Source of the DNA: Brevibacillus parabrevis
GTDB taxonomy: Bacteria > Bacillota > Bacilli > Brevibacillales > Brevibacillaceae
DNA: 64,000 nucleotides
Assembly: GCF_003710905.1 (NCBI RefSeq)
Contig: NZ_RHHV01000012.1
Location: 372,001 to 436,000 of the forward strand
Direction: 5' to 3'
The position numbers and the translations under genes are program-made. A model generated the notes under the pieces. It had not been told where the DNA came from, made no database searches, and saw only the letters and a program-made list of their open reading frames with translations. Shown here one piece after another: positions 43,796-53,966 of the stretch. Position 1 is the first letter of the stretch, and each line of letters opens with the position of its first letter.

Positions 43796-43834
43796 AAGTG
43801 GACAGGCACAGGCTTGTCCACTTTTTCTTTTTTT
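43796..43834 (+). terminator. Intrinsic terminator after sucD
   Basis: Perfect 9 bp stem AAGTGGACA / TGTCCACTT around GGCACAGGCT, followed by a T-rich run. Confidence 0.9.
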
Positions 43835-43862
43835 GAAGGAGGCCGCTGTCTTTCGGTACAAT
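43833..43862 (+). promoter_or_regulatory. Promoter of dprA
   Basis: TTGAAG at 43833-43838 and TACAAT at 43857-43862, spacer 18, at the end of the sucD terminator. Confidence 0.5.
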
Positions 43863-43912
43863 GACTCTCGAAACCGTTACACCAAACGGCGTTCCGCGGG
43901 AGGGAGTTTTGC

Positions 43913-45028
43913 ATGCGTAAACCGAAAATCAGCGAGCGAGACTGGTTGTTCATCCTGACGATGATCTCTGGCCTGGGTCGCAAAAAAATTAGACAAATTC
44001 ATGAGCTGGCAGGCTCTTTGCAGAATGCTGTCGATGAATGGCGTTTGGTCGGAGAAGAATTGCGGCTGTCGATCGAGCTAATTCAACAAGTTGATGCGCA
44101 AACCAATCCAGCTGTAGTCGAGCGGATGCTTGGCGAACGGGAAGCGAAAAAAGTCGGTTTCTTGTGCGTTTGGGACGAAGCGTATCCTGCTTCGCTCCGC
44201 CATATTCCTGATCAGCCATTGACCTTGTTCTACCGTGGGGATAGCAAGCTGCTTGAAGTGCCGTCTATCGGCGTTGTGGGCTCGCGGAAGCCTACGCCAT
44301 ACGGGCGGGCCAGCAGTGCGTTTTTGGTGAAGGAGCTGGTGCGTGCAGGTCTTGCCGTTGTCTCCGGCTTGGCGCACGGGATCGATGGGGAAGCGCATCA
44401 GGCTGCTCTTGCGGCAGGAGGAAAAACGATTGCCGTGCTCGGATGTGGACTCGATCATGTTTATCCGCCGAGACATCAAGCGCTCTATCAAAAAATTGAA
44501 TCTTTCGGACTACTTTTGTCTGAGTATCCGCCGCATACGCCTCCTTTTCCCGGGTTGTTTCCGGAAAGAAACCGAATGATTAGCGGACTTAGTTTGGGTG
44601 TTTTGGTTGTAGAAGCGGCAGAGAAAAGCGGATCGCTGATTACGGCTGACTGTGCTTTGGAGCAAGGGCGCGACGTTTTTGCCGTTCCCGGACCTATTTT
44701 TTCATCGTTGAGCGCTGGCCCGCATAACTTGATCAAACAAGGTGCAAAGCTAGTAACAAGTGCAAGCGACATTTTGGAGGAATTGCCGATTGTGTTGCCA
44801 CCAGATGTGCCGTCTGGAACAGCAGATGCCAAAAAGAGCCATGACAGCGAGCTGTCTCCAGAAGAAAAGGCAATCGTAGAATCGATAACGTACGATGGCG
44901 TTCATGTAGACGAGATTGTTCAGCAATTGGAACCGGATCGACGCAAAAGCATCCATCAGTTGATGCTCAGACTGGAGGCAAAAGGGGCGCTGACTGCCCT
45001 GCCAGGGGGGTATTTTGCACGGCGTTGA
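43913..45028 (+). CDS. dprA: DNA-processing protein DprA
   Basis: 371 residues: N-terminal helix-hairpin-helix/SAM-like part (MISGLGRKKIRQIH), the Rossmann DprA core (GVVGSRKPTPYGR, SGLAHGIDGEAHQAAL, GCGLDHVYPPRH, SEYPPHTPPFPGLFPERNRMISG) and a C-terminal winged helix (about 315-371). It loads RecA on incoming single-stranded DNA during transformation. GGAGGGAG precedes the ATG. Between sucCD and topA, as in Bacillus. Confidence 0.96.
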   Translation: MRKPKISERDWLFILTMISGLGRKKIRQIHELAGSLQNAVDEWRLVGEELRLSIELIQQVDAQTNPAVVERMLGEREAKKVGFLCVWDEAYPASLRHIPDQPLTLFYRGDSKLLEVPSIGVVGSRKPTPYGRASSAFLVKELVRAGLAVVSGLAHGIDGEAHQAALAAGGKTIAVLGCGLDHVYPPRHQALYQKIESFGLLLSEYPPHTPPFPGLFPERNRMISGLSLGVLVVEAAEKSGSLITADCALEQGRDVFAVPGPIFSSLSAGPHNLIKQGAKLVTSASDILEELPIVLPPDVPSGTADAKKSHDSELSPEEKAIVESITYDGVHVDEIVQQLEPDRRKSIHQLMLRLEAKGALTALPGGYFARR

Positions 45029-45073
45029 GGCTTGTGTCACATGTGCTGCGAACTCCCTACCCCTTGCAAGTGT

Positions 45074-45102
45074 TTGACAAATCGGATAAGCATATTTAAT
45101 AA
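45074..45102 (+). promoter_or_regulatory. Promoter of topA
   Basis: TTGACA at 45074-45079 and TAATAA at 45097-45102, spacer 17. Confidence 0.6.
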
Positions 45103-45137
45103 TAGGGAAGATTCCTTACTAAAAGGGGAGGAAAAAA

Positions 45138-47216
45138 ATGGCTGATACGCTCGTAATCGTAGAATCCCCTGCGAAAGCGAAAACCATTGGAAAATATCTG
45201 GGAAGCAAATATATCGTGAAAGCGTCCATGGGTCATGTGCGCGACCTCCCGAAAAGCCAGATGGGGGTAGATGTCAATCATGACTTTGAACCCAAATACA
45301 TAACGATTCGCGGCAAGGGCGATGTACTCAAGAGCTTGAAGGATGCCGCCAAAAAAGTGAAAAAAGTTTATCTGGCTGCCGACCCGGATCGCGAAGGAGA
45401 AGCAATTGCTTGGCATCTGGCGCAGTATCTGAATCTGGATTTGAACCAGCCGCTTCGGGTTGTGTTCAACGAAATCACGAAAGACGCGATCAAAGAAGCG
45501 TTCAAGCATCCGCGACACATCAATATGGATTTGGTCAACGCCCAGCAAGCCCGCCGCATTCTGGATCGGCTTGTCGGTTACAACATCAGTCCGATTTTGT
45601 GGAAAAAAGTGCGCAAAGGCTTGAGTGCAGGGCGCGTTCAATCAGTTACGGTCAAGCTGATCATGGATCGGGAACGCGAAATTCAGTCGTTCATTCCTGA
45701 AGAGTATTGGACGATTGCCACCAAGCTCGCAAGCAATGGCAAAGAGTTTGAAGCGAAGTTTTACGGCTATGGGGACGAAAAGGTAGAACTGAAATCCGAA
45801 GAAGATGTCAAACAAGTGTTGGACAGAATGAAGGACCAGCCGTTTGTCGTGCAAAAGGTGACCAAGCGCGAACGCAAACGCAATCCGGCTCCGCCGTTCA
45901 TCACCAGCTCCTTGCAACAGGAAGCAGCCCGCAAACTGAATTTCCGCACGGCCAAGACCATGCGCATCGCCCAGGAGCTGTACGAGGGGATCGATGTTGG
46001 CAACAAGGAAGGCGCAGTCGGTTTGATTACGTATATGCGTACAGACTCGACACGCTTATCCGAAACCGCACAAAATGAAGCGAAAGAGTACATACAGGAA
46101 AAATTCGGCGCTGATTACATACCGGCTGAACCTCGCGTCCAGGCCAAAAAAGAAAACGCTCAGGATGCGCACGAAGCGATTCGTCCTACGTCTGTGTCTC
46201 GCACACCGGATGAAATCAAAGAATTTTTGTCGCGGGATCAGTTGCGTTTGTATCGCCTGATATGGGAACGGTTTCTCGCCAGCCAAATGTCTTCGGCTGT
46301 ACTCGATACGATGAGTGTGGATATAGATGCAGGGGGCATCATGTTCCGGGCGACTGGCTCGAAAGTGAAATTCCCTGGATTTATGAAGGTTTATATAGAA
46401 GGAAACGATGACGGGACAGAAGAAGAAAGCTTCCTGCCGCCGATTGATGAAGGGCAGACCCTTGAACATCAAGAAATCACCCCGGCCCAGCACTTTACGC
46501 AACCGCCGCCGCGATACTCCGAGGCACGTCTTATCAAAACGCTGGAAGAAGGCGGCATCGGACGGCCTTCCACTTATGCGCCTACCTTGGAAACAATCCA
46601 AAAGCGCGGCTACGTCGCTTTGGAGGAAAAACGCTTTATTCCGACGGAGTTGGGTGAGATCGTCATTACTTTGATTGAGGAGTTTTTCCCGGAGATTCTC
46701 AATGCGGAATTTACGGCTCACATGGAGTCTGATCTGGATGAGATCGAGGAAGGCACTGCCAACTGGGTCAACATTCTCGATGCGTTCTACGGAGGCTTTG
46801 CCAAGCGGGTAGCCGTAGCCGAGGAAGAGATGAAGGAAGTCGAGCTGAAAGACGAAGAGTCTGATGAAACCTGCGAGCTTTGTGGTCGCGTGATGGTCTA
46901 CAAGCTCGGACGTTTTGGCAAGTTCCTCGCTTGTTCCGGCTTCCCGGATTGCCGGAATACGAAACCGATCGTCAAAGAAACGGGAGTAAAATGCCCACAA
47001 TGTGAAACCGGACACATTATTGAACGTAAATCTAAAAAGAGCCGTATTTTTTACGGTTGCAACCAATACCCGGAATGCGATTTTGTATCGTGGGACAAAC
47101 CGATTGCCCGTCCTTGCCCGAAATGCTCAAGCCTGATGGTAGAGAAAAAGCGCAAGAAGCAAGGGGTCAGCGTCGTCTGCACCAAATGCGATTACCAGGA
47201 AGAAGCAGACTCCTGA
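45138..47216 (+). CDS. topA: DNA topoisomerase I (type IA)
   Basis: 692 residues. TOPRIM domain with the catalytic Glu in [10 protein letters not shown] and [12 protein letters not shown]; active-site Tyr299 in [16 protein letters not shown]-terminal tail (from about 575) with three Cys4 zinc ribbons, beginning [15 protein letters not shown] and CPKCSSL. It relaxes negative supercoils. It has its own promoter and GGGGAGG site. Linked to trmFO and xerC downstream, as in B. subtilis. Confidence 0.97.
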   Translation: MADTLVIVESPAKAKTIGKYLGSKYIVKASMGHVRDLPKSQMGVDVNHDFEPKYITIRGKGDVLKSLKDAAKKVKKVYLAADPDREGEAIAWHLAQYLNLDLNQPLRVVFNEITKDAIKEAFKHPRHINMDLVNAQQARRILDRLVGYNISPILWKKVRKGLSAGRVQSVTVKLIMDREREIQSFIPEEYWTIATKLASNGKEFEAKFYGYGDEKVELKSEEDVKQVLDRMKDQPFVVQKVTKRERKRNPAPPFITSSLQQEAARKLNFRTAKTMRIAQELYEGIDVGNKEGAVGLITYMRTDSTRLSETAQNEAKEYIQEKFGADYIPAEPRVQAKKENAQDAHEAIRPTSVSRTPDEIKEFLSRDQLRLYRLIWERFLASQMSSAVLDTMSVDIDAGGIMFRATGSKVKFPGFMKVYIEGNDDGTEEESFLPPIDEGQTLEHQEITPAQHFTQPPPRYSEARLIKTLEEGGIGRPSTYAPTLETIQKRGYVALEEKRFIPTELGEIVITLIEEFFPEILNAEFTAHMESDLDEIEEGTANWVNILDAFYGGFAKRVAVAEEEMKEVELKDEESDETCELCGRVMVYKLGRFGKFLACSGFPDCRNTKPIVKETGVKCPQCETGHIIERKSKKSRIFYGCNQYPECDFVSWDKPIARPCPKCSSLMVEKKRKKQGVSVVCTKCDYQEEADS

Positions 47217-47255
47217 TTGGACGAGGTACAATTTGTAGCTTGGAGGAAAAACAGC

Positions 47256-48560
47256 ATGACAACACCAACTATCACAGTCGTAGGCGCAGGGTTGGCAGGA
47301 AGTGAGGCTGCCTGGCAAATCGCCAAGGCAGGGATTCCTGTCAAGCTGTACGAAATGCGGCCGAAAACCCAAACGCCTGCCCATCATACAGACAAATTCG
47401 CGGAACTGGTTTGCAGCAACTCCTTGCGAGCGAATACTTTGACCAATGCAGTCGGCGTATTAAAAGAAGAAATGCGTCGGCTGGACTCGGTCATCATCCA
47501 GGCTGCTGACCGTTGCGCCGTTCCGGCGGGTGGAGCACTCGCGGTAGACCGACATGAGTTTGCCGGCTACGTTACCGATGCGGTGAAAAATCATCCGCTG
47601 ATTGAAGTGATCACCGACGAGATCACGGACATCCCGGCTGACGGGATTGTCGTCATTGCGACTGGCCCGCTGACATCGCCAGCCTTGTCCCAAAAGCTGA
47701 AAGAGCTGACTGGGGAAGAATACCTATATTTCTATGATGCTGCAGCCCCAATTATCGAAAAAGACTCGATCGACATGAACAAAGTGTTTGTCGCTTCCCG
47801 TTACGATAAAGGGGAGGCTGCCTACCTGAACTGCCCGATGACAGAGGAAGAATTTAATCGCTTCTACGATGAGCTGATCGCAGCCGAAGCTGTTCCGCTG
47901 AAGGAATTTGAAAAAGAAATTTTCTTCGAGGGCTGCATGCCGATCGAAGTAATGGCAAAGCGCGGACGCCAAACGATGGTTTTCGGACCGATGAAGCCAG
48001 TCGGTTTGACCGATCCCCGCACAGGCAGAAAGCCGTATGCAGTCGTTCAGCTTCGCCAGGACAACGGAGCGGCTACTTTGTACAACATCGTCGGCTTCCA
48101 AACCCATTTGAAGTGGCCTGAGCAAAAGCGCGTCTTCTCGCTCATCCCGGGACTGGAAAACTGCGAAATCGTGCGCTACGGCGTCATGCACCGCAACACC
48201 TTTATCAATTCTCCCAAGCTGCTTCGTCCGACCTATCAGTACAAGGAACGCGATACATTGTTCTTTGCAGGGCAAATGACCGGAGTGGAAGGCTATGTGG
48301 AATCGGCTGCATCCGGACTGCTCGCAGGCATCAACGCTGCGCGACTGGCAAAAGGGGAAGAGTTGATCGTCCTCCCGCCTGAAACGGTAATGGGCAGCAT
48401 GGCGCGGTATATTACGACGGCTGATCCGAAACATTTCCAGCCGATGAATGCGAATTTCGGACTGGTTCCAGAGTGGCCAGAACGCATCCGAAACAAGCGT
48501 GAGAAAAACGAAAAGCTCGCTGAGCGGGCGCTAGATACAATTCAGAATTTTACACAATAA
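47256..48560 (+). CDS. trmFO: Methylenetetrahydrofolate-tRNA uracil-5-methyltransferase TrmFO
   Basis: 434 residues. FAD-binding N-terminus [15 protein letters not shown], then the GidA-like folate-dependent methylase core ([31 protein letters not shown]). It makes m5U54 (T-loop) in tRNA using methylene-THF. ATG 47256 follows TTGGAGGAA; an earlier frame start at 47217 immediately after the topA stop would add 13 residues and is rejected. Gene formerly called gid. Confidence 0.96.
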   Translation: MTTPTITVVGAGLAGSEAAWQIAKAGIPVKLYEMRPKTQTPAHHTDKFAELVCSNSLRANTLTNAVGVLKEEMRRLDSVIIQAADRCAVPAGGALAVDRHEFAGYVTDAVKNHPLIEVITDEITDIPADGIVVIATGPLTSPALSQKLKELTGEEYLYFYDAAAPIIEKDSIDMNKVFVASRYDKGEAAYLNCPMTEEEFNRFYDELIAAEAVPLKEFEKEIFFEGCMPIEVMAKRGRQTMVFGPMKPVGLTDPRTGRKPYAVVQLRQDNGAATLYNIVGFQTHLKWPEQKRVFSLIPGLENCEIVRYGVMHRNTFINSPKLLRPTYQYKERDTLFFAGQMTGVEGYVESAASGLLAGINAARLAKGEELIVLPPETVMGSMARYITTADPKHFQPMNANFGLVPEWPERIRNKREKNEKLAERALDTIQNFTQ

Positions 48561-48574
48561 CGACACAATTAACG

Positions 48575-48604
48575 TTGATATCCGAATTTCGTCTGTGTTA
48601 CTAT
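48575..48604 (+). promoter_or_regulatory. Promoter of xerC-hslVU-codY
   Basis: TTGATA at 48575-48580 and TACTAT at 48599-48604, spacer 18. No terminator separates xerC, hslV, hslU and codY, so they probably form one transcript. Confidence 0.5.
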
Positions 48605-48633
48605 ATAGGTGCTTCGAGGAGGGTGCATCCCAT

Positions 48634-49575
48634 ATGGACATTTCGCAACAAATTTCTGCGGATCTTGCGATGTTTACCCGTTATTTGCGAGTAGAAAAAA
48701 ACGCCTCTCCTCATACGGTAAAGCAGTATATGGCAGATATCAGCGAATTTGTCTCCTTTATGGAACAGCACCAAATCTCCGTATTTGCTGCTGTTTCTTA
48801 TTTGCATGGTCGATCCTTTCTCGCACACTTGGCGGGCAGGGGGTTATCCCGGCGAAGTGTTGCGCGTAAGCTCTCCAGCTTGCGAAGCTTGTATCGATTT
48901 TTGTTGCGTGAGGGTCAGCTGGAACAAAATCCATTTCAACTCGTCTCCACTCCGAAAATGGAGAAGAAACTCCCCTCCTTTTTGTATCCGCAAGAGGTTC
49001 AAGAGTTTTTTGATCTGCCAGATACATCAACGCCTTTAGGAATACGTGATCGGCTGATATTTGAACTGTTGTACGCGAGCGGCATGCGCGTTTCGGAACT
49101 GGTGACCTTGTCAGTTGACGACATCAATCCGAGCATGGGCGTCGCGCTTGTATATGGAAAAGGGGCAAAAGAGCGGTATGTGCCTGTGGGAAGTTATGCC
49201 TGCGATGTTCTTAGGCAATACCTAGAGTATGGAAGAGAAAAACTGTTGGCCGGAAGAGTAGATCACGGCAACCTGCTGGTCAATTATCGCGGAGAACCGC
49301 TATCTGACCGCAGTGTTCGCCGGATTGTAGACAAATACGTAGATATGTGCGCTTCTCATTTGCGTGTCTCACCGCACACCTTTCGTCATACGTTTGCGAC
49401 CCATATGTTAAATGGAGGGGCTGACCTCCGTACGGTCCAAGAACTGCTGGGACATGTCAATGTCTCCACGACACAGGTATACACGCATGTGACCAAGGAG
49501 CGACTTCGCCATGTATATGACACCGCTCACCCGCGGGCTAACCCGAATAGTACAGGTTCCGCCAAACGGACATAA
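48634..49575 (+). CDS. xerC: Tyrosine recombinase XerC (CodV)
   Basis: 313 residues: N-terminal SAM-like core-binding domain and C-terminal catalytic domain with Arg (GMRVSELV), Lys (YGKGAKERYVPV), HTFRHTFATH (His, Arg) and the nucleophile Tyr in VYTHV. With XerD it resolves chromosome dimers at dif. The start at 48634 follows GAGGAGGG; the frame's earlier start at 48595 overlaps the promoter. First gene of the xerC-hslV-hslU-codY unit. Confidence 0.95.
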   Translation: MDISQQISADLAMFTRYLRVEKNASPHTVKQYMADISEFVSFMEQHQISVFAAVSYLHGRSFLAHLAGRGLSRRSVARKLSSLRSLYRFLLREGQLEQNPFQLVSTPKMEKKLPSFLYPQEVQEFFDLPDTSTPLGIRDRLIFELLYASGMRVSELVTLSVDDINPSMGVALVYGKGAKERYVPVGSYACDVLRQYLEYGREKLLAGRVDHGNLLVNYRGEPLSDRSVRRIVDKYVDMCASHLRVSPHTFRHTFATHMLNGGADLRTVQELLGHVNVSTTQVYTHVTKERLRHVYDTAHPRANPNSTGSAKRT

Positions 49576-49590
49576 CGGGAGGAATCAGTA

Positions 49591-50133
49591 ATGGAACAGT
49601 TTCACGCAACAACCATATTCGCTATTTCGCACAATGGGGCAATCGCAATGGCCGGAGACGGTCAGGTTACCTTTGGAAACAGCATGGTCATGAAAAATGG
49701 TGCTAAAAAAGTAAGAAGGCTCTATCGTGGAGAAGTTTTAGCAGGTTTTGCTGGCTCAGTTGCTGACGCAATCACGCTGTTTGAAAAGTTTGAAGGCAAG
49801 CTTGAGGAATACCACGGCAACCTTCAGCGAGCGGCTGTCGAGCTGGCGAAGGAGTGGCGGCTGGATAAAGTGCTGCACCGCCTGGAAGCCATGATGATTG
49901 TGGGCAACAGAGAGCATCTTTTGCTCATCTCCGGGAACGGGGAAATCATCGAACCGGATGACGGCATTCTCGCGATTGGCTCTGGCGGCAGCTTTGCCCT
50001 TGCTGCCGGGCGCGCGCTGAAAACATATGCGCCGCATCTTGGTGCCCGAGAAATTGCAGAAGCATCACTTCGAACTGCTGCCGAGATTTGCGTGTTCACG
50101 AACAACAATCTTGTGGTGGATGAGTTGAATTGA
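49591..50133 (+). CDS. hslV: ATP-dependent protease subunit HslV (ClpQ)
   Basis: 180 residues, proteasome-beta-like: [12 protein letters not shown] at the N-terminus, GDGQVTFGN and [14 protein letters not shown]. The predicted N-terminus is Met-Glu-Gln-Phe-His-Ala-Thr-Thr; B. subtilis ClpQ has Ser at position 2 as its reported nucleophile, which is Glu here, so Thr7 exposed by processing is the only clear candidate. It works with HslU. GGGAGG precedes the ATG. Confidence 0.95.
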   Translation: MEQFHATTIFAISHNGAIAMAGDGQVTFGNSMVMKNGAKKVRRLYRGEVLAGFAGSVADAITLFEKFEGKLEEYHGNLQRAAVELAKEWRLDKVLHRLEAMMIVGNREHLLLISGNGEIIEPDDGILAIGSGGSFALAAGRALKTYAPHLGAREIAEASLRTAAEICVFTNNNLVVDELN

Positions 50134-50152
50134 GCGAAAGGGAGGAACTTCT

Positions 50153-51550
50153 GTGCTGAATCTTGAGCAATTAACTCCGCGTAAGATCGTAGAGCATCTG
50201 GACAAATACATCGTCGGGCAGGCACAAGCGAAAAAAGCGATAGCTGTAGCCCTTCGCAACCGTTACCGGCGCAGCCTTTTGCCGGAACAGATGATTGACG
50301 AGGTCGTTCCTAAAAATATTTTGATGATCGGGCCAACCGGGGTGGGTAAAACCGAGATTGCCCGCCGCATTGCCAAATTAACCGGCGCGCCGTTCATCAA
50401 GGTAGAGGCGACCAAGTTTACTGAAGTTGGCTACGTAGGACGCGATGTAGAGTCGATGGTGCGAGATCTGGTGGAAGCCTCCATCCGAACTGTGAAGCAG
50501 GAAAAAATGGAGTCAGTGAAAGAAAAAGCAGAAAAGCTCGCGAATGAAGCGATCGTCAATGTGCTGGTTCCATCCCGCAAACCGCAAAGCTCGTTCAAAA
50601 ATCCGCTGGAGATGCTGTTCGGCGGACAACAGCAGCAACAACAAGAGTCGCATGACCAGGAAGAGGCTTCCGTCCTGCAACAGCGCAGACAGGTGGCTTG
50701 GCAACTGGCGAATGGACAGCTGGAAGAACAAATGATCGAGATAGATGTAGAAGATCAGTCGCCAAACATGTTTGACATGTTCCAAGTTCCGGGTACAGAA
50801 CAAATGGGGATGCAAATGCAGGATATGCTCGGCAGCCTGATGCCTAAACGGACGAAGAAGCGAAAATTGCGAATTAAAGATGCCCGAAAGGTATTAATTC
50901 AGCAGGAAGCGCAAAAACTGGTGGATATGGACGAAGTTACGCAGGAGTCGATTCGTCGGGCTGAACAGCATGGCATTATCTTTATCGACGAAATCGACAA
51001 GATTGCGGGCAAGGACGGACGTGGTCCGGACGTATCCCGCGAAGGTGTGCAACGGGATATTTTGCCGATTGTGGAAGGCTCTACGGTCATGACGAAGTAT
51101 GGACCTGTGAAAACAGATTACGTCCTGTTCATCGCAGCCGGAGCATTCCATATGGCCAAACCGTCCGACCTGATTCCTGAGCTTCAGGGACGTTTTCCGA
51201 TTCGGGTCGAGCTGACGAGCTTGCGTATCGAAGATTTTGTGCGAATTTTGACAGAACCGAAAAATGCGCTGCTCAAACAGTACGTCGCCCTGTTGGAAAC
51301 AGAGGGAGTTCAAGTGGAATTTACGCCGGAAGCCATCCAGGAGATCGCCAAAATGGCTGCTGAAGTGAACCAGAGTACAGACAATATCGGCGCGAGACGC
51401 TTGCACACCATACTGGAAAAGCTGCTGGAGGATCTCTCGTTTGAAGCCCCGGAAATTCATCTGGAAGTTGTACAGATCACCCCGGATTACGTCCGTCAAA
51501 AGCTGGGAACAATCGCGGGGAACAAAGACTTGAGTCAATACATTTTGTAA
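50153..51550 (+). CDS. hslU: ATP-dependent protease ATPase subunit HslU (ClpY)
   Basis: 465 residues, AAA+ unfoldase. N-terminus [17 protein letters not shown], Walker [10 protein letters not shown] at 60-68, the intermediate I-domain at about 110-235 (Gln-rich loop near 160-170), Walker [11 protein letters not shown] and the C-terminal helix ending in SQYIL, which inserts in HslV. GTG start with GGGAGGA upstream. Partner of HslV. Confidence 0.96.
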   Translation: MLNLEQLTPRKIVEHLDKYIVGQAQAKKAIAVALRNRYRRSLLPEQMIDEVVPKNILMIGPTGVGKTEIARRIAKLTGAPFIKVEATKFTEVGYVGRDVESMVRDLVEASIRTVKQEKMESVKEKAEKLANEAIVNVLVPSRKPQSSFKNPLEMLFGGQQQQQQESHDQEEASVLQQRRQVAWQLANGQLEEQMIEIDVEDQSPNMFDMFQVPGTEQMGMQMQDMLGSLMPKRTKKRKLRIKDARKVLIQQEAQKLVDMDEVTQESIRRAEQHGIIFIDEIDKIAGKDGRGPDVSREGVQRDILPIVEGSTVMTKYGPVKTDYVLFIAAGAFHMAKPSDLIPELQGRFPIRVELTSLRIEDFVRILTEPKNALLKQYVALLETEGVQVEFTPEAIQEIAKMAAEVNQSTDNIGARRLHTILEKLLEDLSFEAPEIHLEVVQITPDYVRQKLGTIAGNKDLSQYIL

Positions 51551-51590
51551 GCATTGGATAGGTAGTAACATACATTGGGAGGAAATACAG

Positions 51591-52370
51591 ATGGATCTAC
51601 TGTCGAAAACTAGAAGAATTAACCGCATGTTGCAAAAATCTGCGGGTCATGCCGTTAATTTTAATGAAATGGCGCAAGTATTGAGCGATGTGATTGAAGC
51701 AAATACGTTTGTCGTAAGCCGCAAAGGGAAGCTGCTTGGCTTTGCGATCCACCAAGAGATGGATAACGGACGTATGCGCAAAATGCTGGAAGAGCGCCGT
51801 TTTCCGGAAGAGTATAGCCAAGGCCTTTTGAAAGTGGAAGAAACGTCTGCAAACCTGGACGTAGAAAGCCCATACACCATTTTCCCTGTGGAAATGAAAG
51901 ATGTATTCCGCTCCGGTTGGACGACTCTCGTTCCGATCATGGGTGGTGGCGATCGCCTCGGTACGCTGATTCTCGGCCGCATCAACGATCAATTCGTGGA
52001 CGATGACCTGATCTTGGCAGAAGTGGGCGCAACCGTAGTAGGAATGGAGATTTTGCGTGAGCGTTCTGAAGCGATTGAAGAAGAAGCGCGCAGCAAGGCT
52101 GTCGTTCAAATGGCGATCGGTTCCCTGTCCTACAGTGAATTGGAAGCTGTCGAGCACATCTTTGAAGAGCTGGAAGGCAAGGAAGGCTTGCTCGTAGCGT
52201 CAAAAATTGCGGATCGTGTCGGCATTACCCGCTCCGTTATCGTGAACGCGCTGCGCAAGCTGGAGAGTGCGGGCGTAATCGAATCCCGCTCCCTGGGGAT
52301 GAAAGGAACATTCATTAAAGTATTGAATGAAAAGCTGCTTCCTGAACTGGAAAAGCTGAAAACCTCGTAA
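51591..52370 (+). CDS. codY: Global transcriptional regulator CodY
   Basis: 259 residues: an N-terminal GAF domain sensing branched-chain amino acids ([23 protein letters not shown]) and a C-terminal winged helix ([32 protein letters not shown], about 203-234). With GTP and isoleucine it represses starvation genes, including fla/che genes in B. subtilis. GGGAGGA precedes the ATG. A terminator closes the unit before the flagellar operon. Confidence 0.98.
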   Translation: MDLLSKTRRINRMLQKSAGHAVNFNEMAQVLSDVIEANTFVVSRKGKLLGFAIHQEMDNGRMRKMLEERRFPEEYSQGLLKVEETSANLDVESPYTIFPVEMKDVFRSGWTTLVPIMGGGDRLGTLILGRINDQFVDDDLILAEVGATVVGMEILRERSEAIEEEARSKAVVQMAIGSLSYSELEAVEHIFEELEGKEGLLVASKIADRVGITRSVIVNALRKLESAGVIESRSLGMKGTFIKVLNEKLLPELEKLKTS

Positions 52371-52407
52371 GATTTTCTAGAATAAAAGTTTAGCCAAAGT
52401 GAACTTC

Positions 52408-52441
52408 AAGGTATAGCAACAGCCGTTGCTGTACCTTTTTT
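52408..52441 (+). terminator. Intrinsic terminator after codY
   Basis: AAGGTA-AGCAAC pairs with GTTGCT-TACCTT (one mismatch pair inside) around AGCC, followed by six T. Confidence 0.88.
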
Positions 52442-52743
52442 CATGGGTAATTATACCTAGTTGCAACACTGTCCGACAATCTTTTACCAGAAATTATGCA
52501 TTGATTTTTCGGGATAAGTGCAATCACAGCGCATTGAATATGGTTTGCATGTAAAAACAAGTAAAAAAACAGGAAAGTTCAGGGATTTAGTGCCATTGAA
52601 TCATTTTGAAAATCGCCATCAATAGGGGCTTTTTTCACTATTACGATTTTGCTATGATTGAATCGTATCTTGGCTGTCGAAAATACAGGAATTATAGGCA
52701 GATTTGCGAAAACGAATTGACACATATTGGGGGAGAAGGCTAC
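52442..52743 (+). promoter_or_regulatory. fla/che control region
   Basis: 302 bases without a gene. The best promoter is an extended -10, TGC plus TATGAT at 52650-52658, about 85 bases before flgB; no good -35. Three related CATTGAATC/GATTGAATC-type octamers occur at about 52534, 52595 and 52656. An ATTTTGAAAATC near 52603 is only a partial CodY-box match. No sigma-D consensus (TAAA-N15-GCCGATAT) was seen. Confidence 0.45.
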
Positions 52744-53157
52744 ATGCTGGATAGTTATCATCTGCAGGTCCTTGAGAGATCGATGAACGCCGCTACACTG
52801 CGCCATCGGACGATCACAAACAATCTTGCCAATATCGATACCCCTCAATTCAAAAGTCAACAGGTAATTTTTGAGGGCTATCTGCAAGAGGAACTAAATG
52901 GGAAAATAGGAACTGGAAAGCTTGCGGCCTATCGAACCAATGAACGCCACATTCCATTTAGCAACGCTGGCGGGTTCGCGATGCCACAGGTCGTTTCCAA
53001 TCCGAATAGCTACGTTCAAAACAGTGGGAATGATGTGGACTTGGAGTCGGAGACAACGGAGCTGGCGAAAAACCAAATCTGGTATAGCGGCCTGACGCAG
53101 CTGACTGCGGGCCATTTCCAGAAACTGCGCAGTGTCATTGAGGGTGGAGGGAAATAA
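52744..53157 (+). CDS. flgB: Flagellar basal-body rod protein FlgB
   Basis: 137 residues. NNLANIDTPQFKSQQV is the Flg_bb_rod signature; the C-terminal helix is ERSVIEGG-like. It forms part of the proximal rod, exported through the flagellar type III system. GGGGGAG precedes the ATG. First gene of the fla/che operon after codY, as in Bacillus. Confidence 0.96.
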   Translation: MLDSYHLQVLERSMNAATLRHRTITNNLANIDTPQFKSQQVIFEGYLQEELNGKIGTGKLAAYRTNERHIPFSNAGGFAMPQVVSNPNSYVQNSGNDVDLESETTELAKNQIWYSGLTQLTAGHFQKLRSVIEGGGK

Positions 53158-53159
53158 CG

Positions 53160-53618
53160 ATGAGCTTGTTTCAAGGAATTAATACAAGTGCTTCAGCCTT
53201 GACTGCAAATCGGTTGCGCCTGGATACGATTGCGTCGAATATTGCGAATGCAGAAACGACGCGCGCAACTTTTGTCGATGGCAAGTGGCAACCGTACCGT
53301 CGAAAAATGATCGAAATGTCACCGCGCTCAAGCGAGTCATTCGACAGCTTTCTGCAAGCGGCGGTTGGAACGGTGTCTGGCAGAGGAGGAGAACAAGGGG
53401 TGCGGGTCACAGCGATTCAAGAAGACAACACTCCGTTCAAGCGCGTATACGATCCTTCCCATCCGGATGCAGATCAAGACGGCTACGTGCTCATGCCAAA
53501 CGTTGATCCGATGAAGGAAATGGTGGACCTGATTTCCGCTTCGCGATCCTACGAGGCGAACGTCACTGCTTTAAACGCAACGAAAGCGATGATGTTGAAG
53601 GCATTGGAAATCAAATAA
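53160..53618 (+). CDS. flgC: Flagellar basal-body rod protein FlgC
   Basis: 152 residues; NRLRLDTIASNIANAETTR at the N-terminus and the terminal helix ISASRSYEANVTALNATKAMMLKALEIK are typical. Proximal rod subunit. It starts two bases after the flgB stop with GGAGGG in the flgB end. Confidence 0.96.
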   Translation: MSLFQGINTSASALTANRLRLDTIASNIANAETTRATFVDGKWQPYRRKMIEMSPRSSESFDSFLQAAVGTVSGRGGEQGVRVTAIQEDNTPFKRVYDPSHPDADQDGYVLMPNVDPMKEMVDLISASRSYEANVTALNATKAMMLKALEIK

Positions 53619-53637
53619 AGCGGGTGAACAGTAAAAG

Positions 53638-53937
53638 ATGGACATAAACGCACTTTCACAAGCGGTTCCGGTCAAGATGCCTGTCGCAAACAAAATGCCA
53701 ACCACCGCGGAAGTCACAAAAGAATTTGGAGCCTTTTTGACAGACGCCATGAACCAGGTGAATCAGGCGCAGGTAGAGTCGGCCAATCTGGCAGACAAAT
53801 TCGCGGCTGGCGAAATTACGGATCTGCACCAACTGACTGTTGCAGGCCAAAAAGCTTCCGTGATGCTGCAAATGACGATGCAAGTCCGGAATAAAGTGAT
53901 TGAGTCTTACCAAGAAATCATGCGCATGCCGATTTGA
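53638..53937 (+). CDS. fliE: Flagellar hook-basal body complex protein FliE
   Basis: 99 residues; FLTDAMNQVNQAQVESANLADKFAAGEITDLHQLTVAGQKASVMLQMTMQVRNKVIESYQEIMRMPI matches FliE, the junction between the MS ring and rod. The ribosome binding site (GCGGGTGA) is modest. Confidence 0.95.
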   Translation: MDINALSQAVPVKMPVANKMPTTAEVTKEFGAFLTDAMNQVNQAQVESANLADKFAAGEITDLHQLTVAGQKASVMLQMTMQVRNKVIESYQEIMRMPI

Positions 53938-53966
53938 TTGTCGTTTTATCCAGTGAGAGGTGAAAC

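Noticed and set aside
52595..52615. CodY box upstream of flgB
   Set aside because: ATTTTGAAAAT lacks the central two bases of the AATTTTCWGAAAATT consensus; the match is too weak to call from sequence alone.
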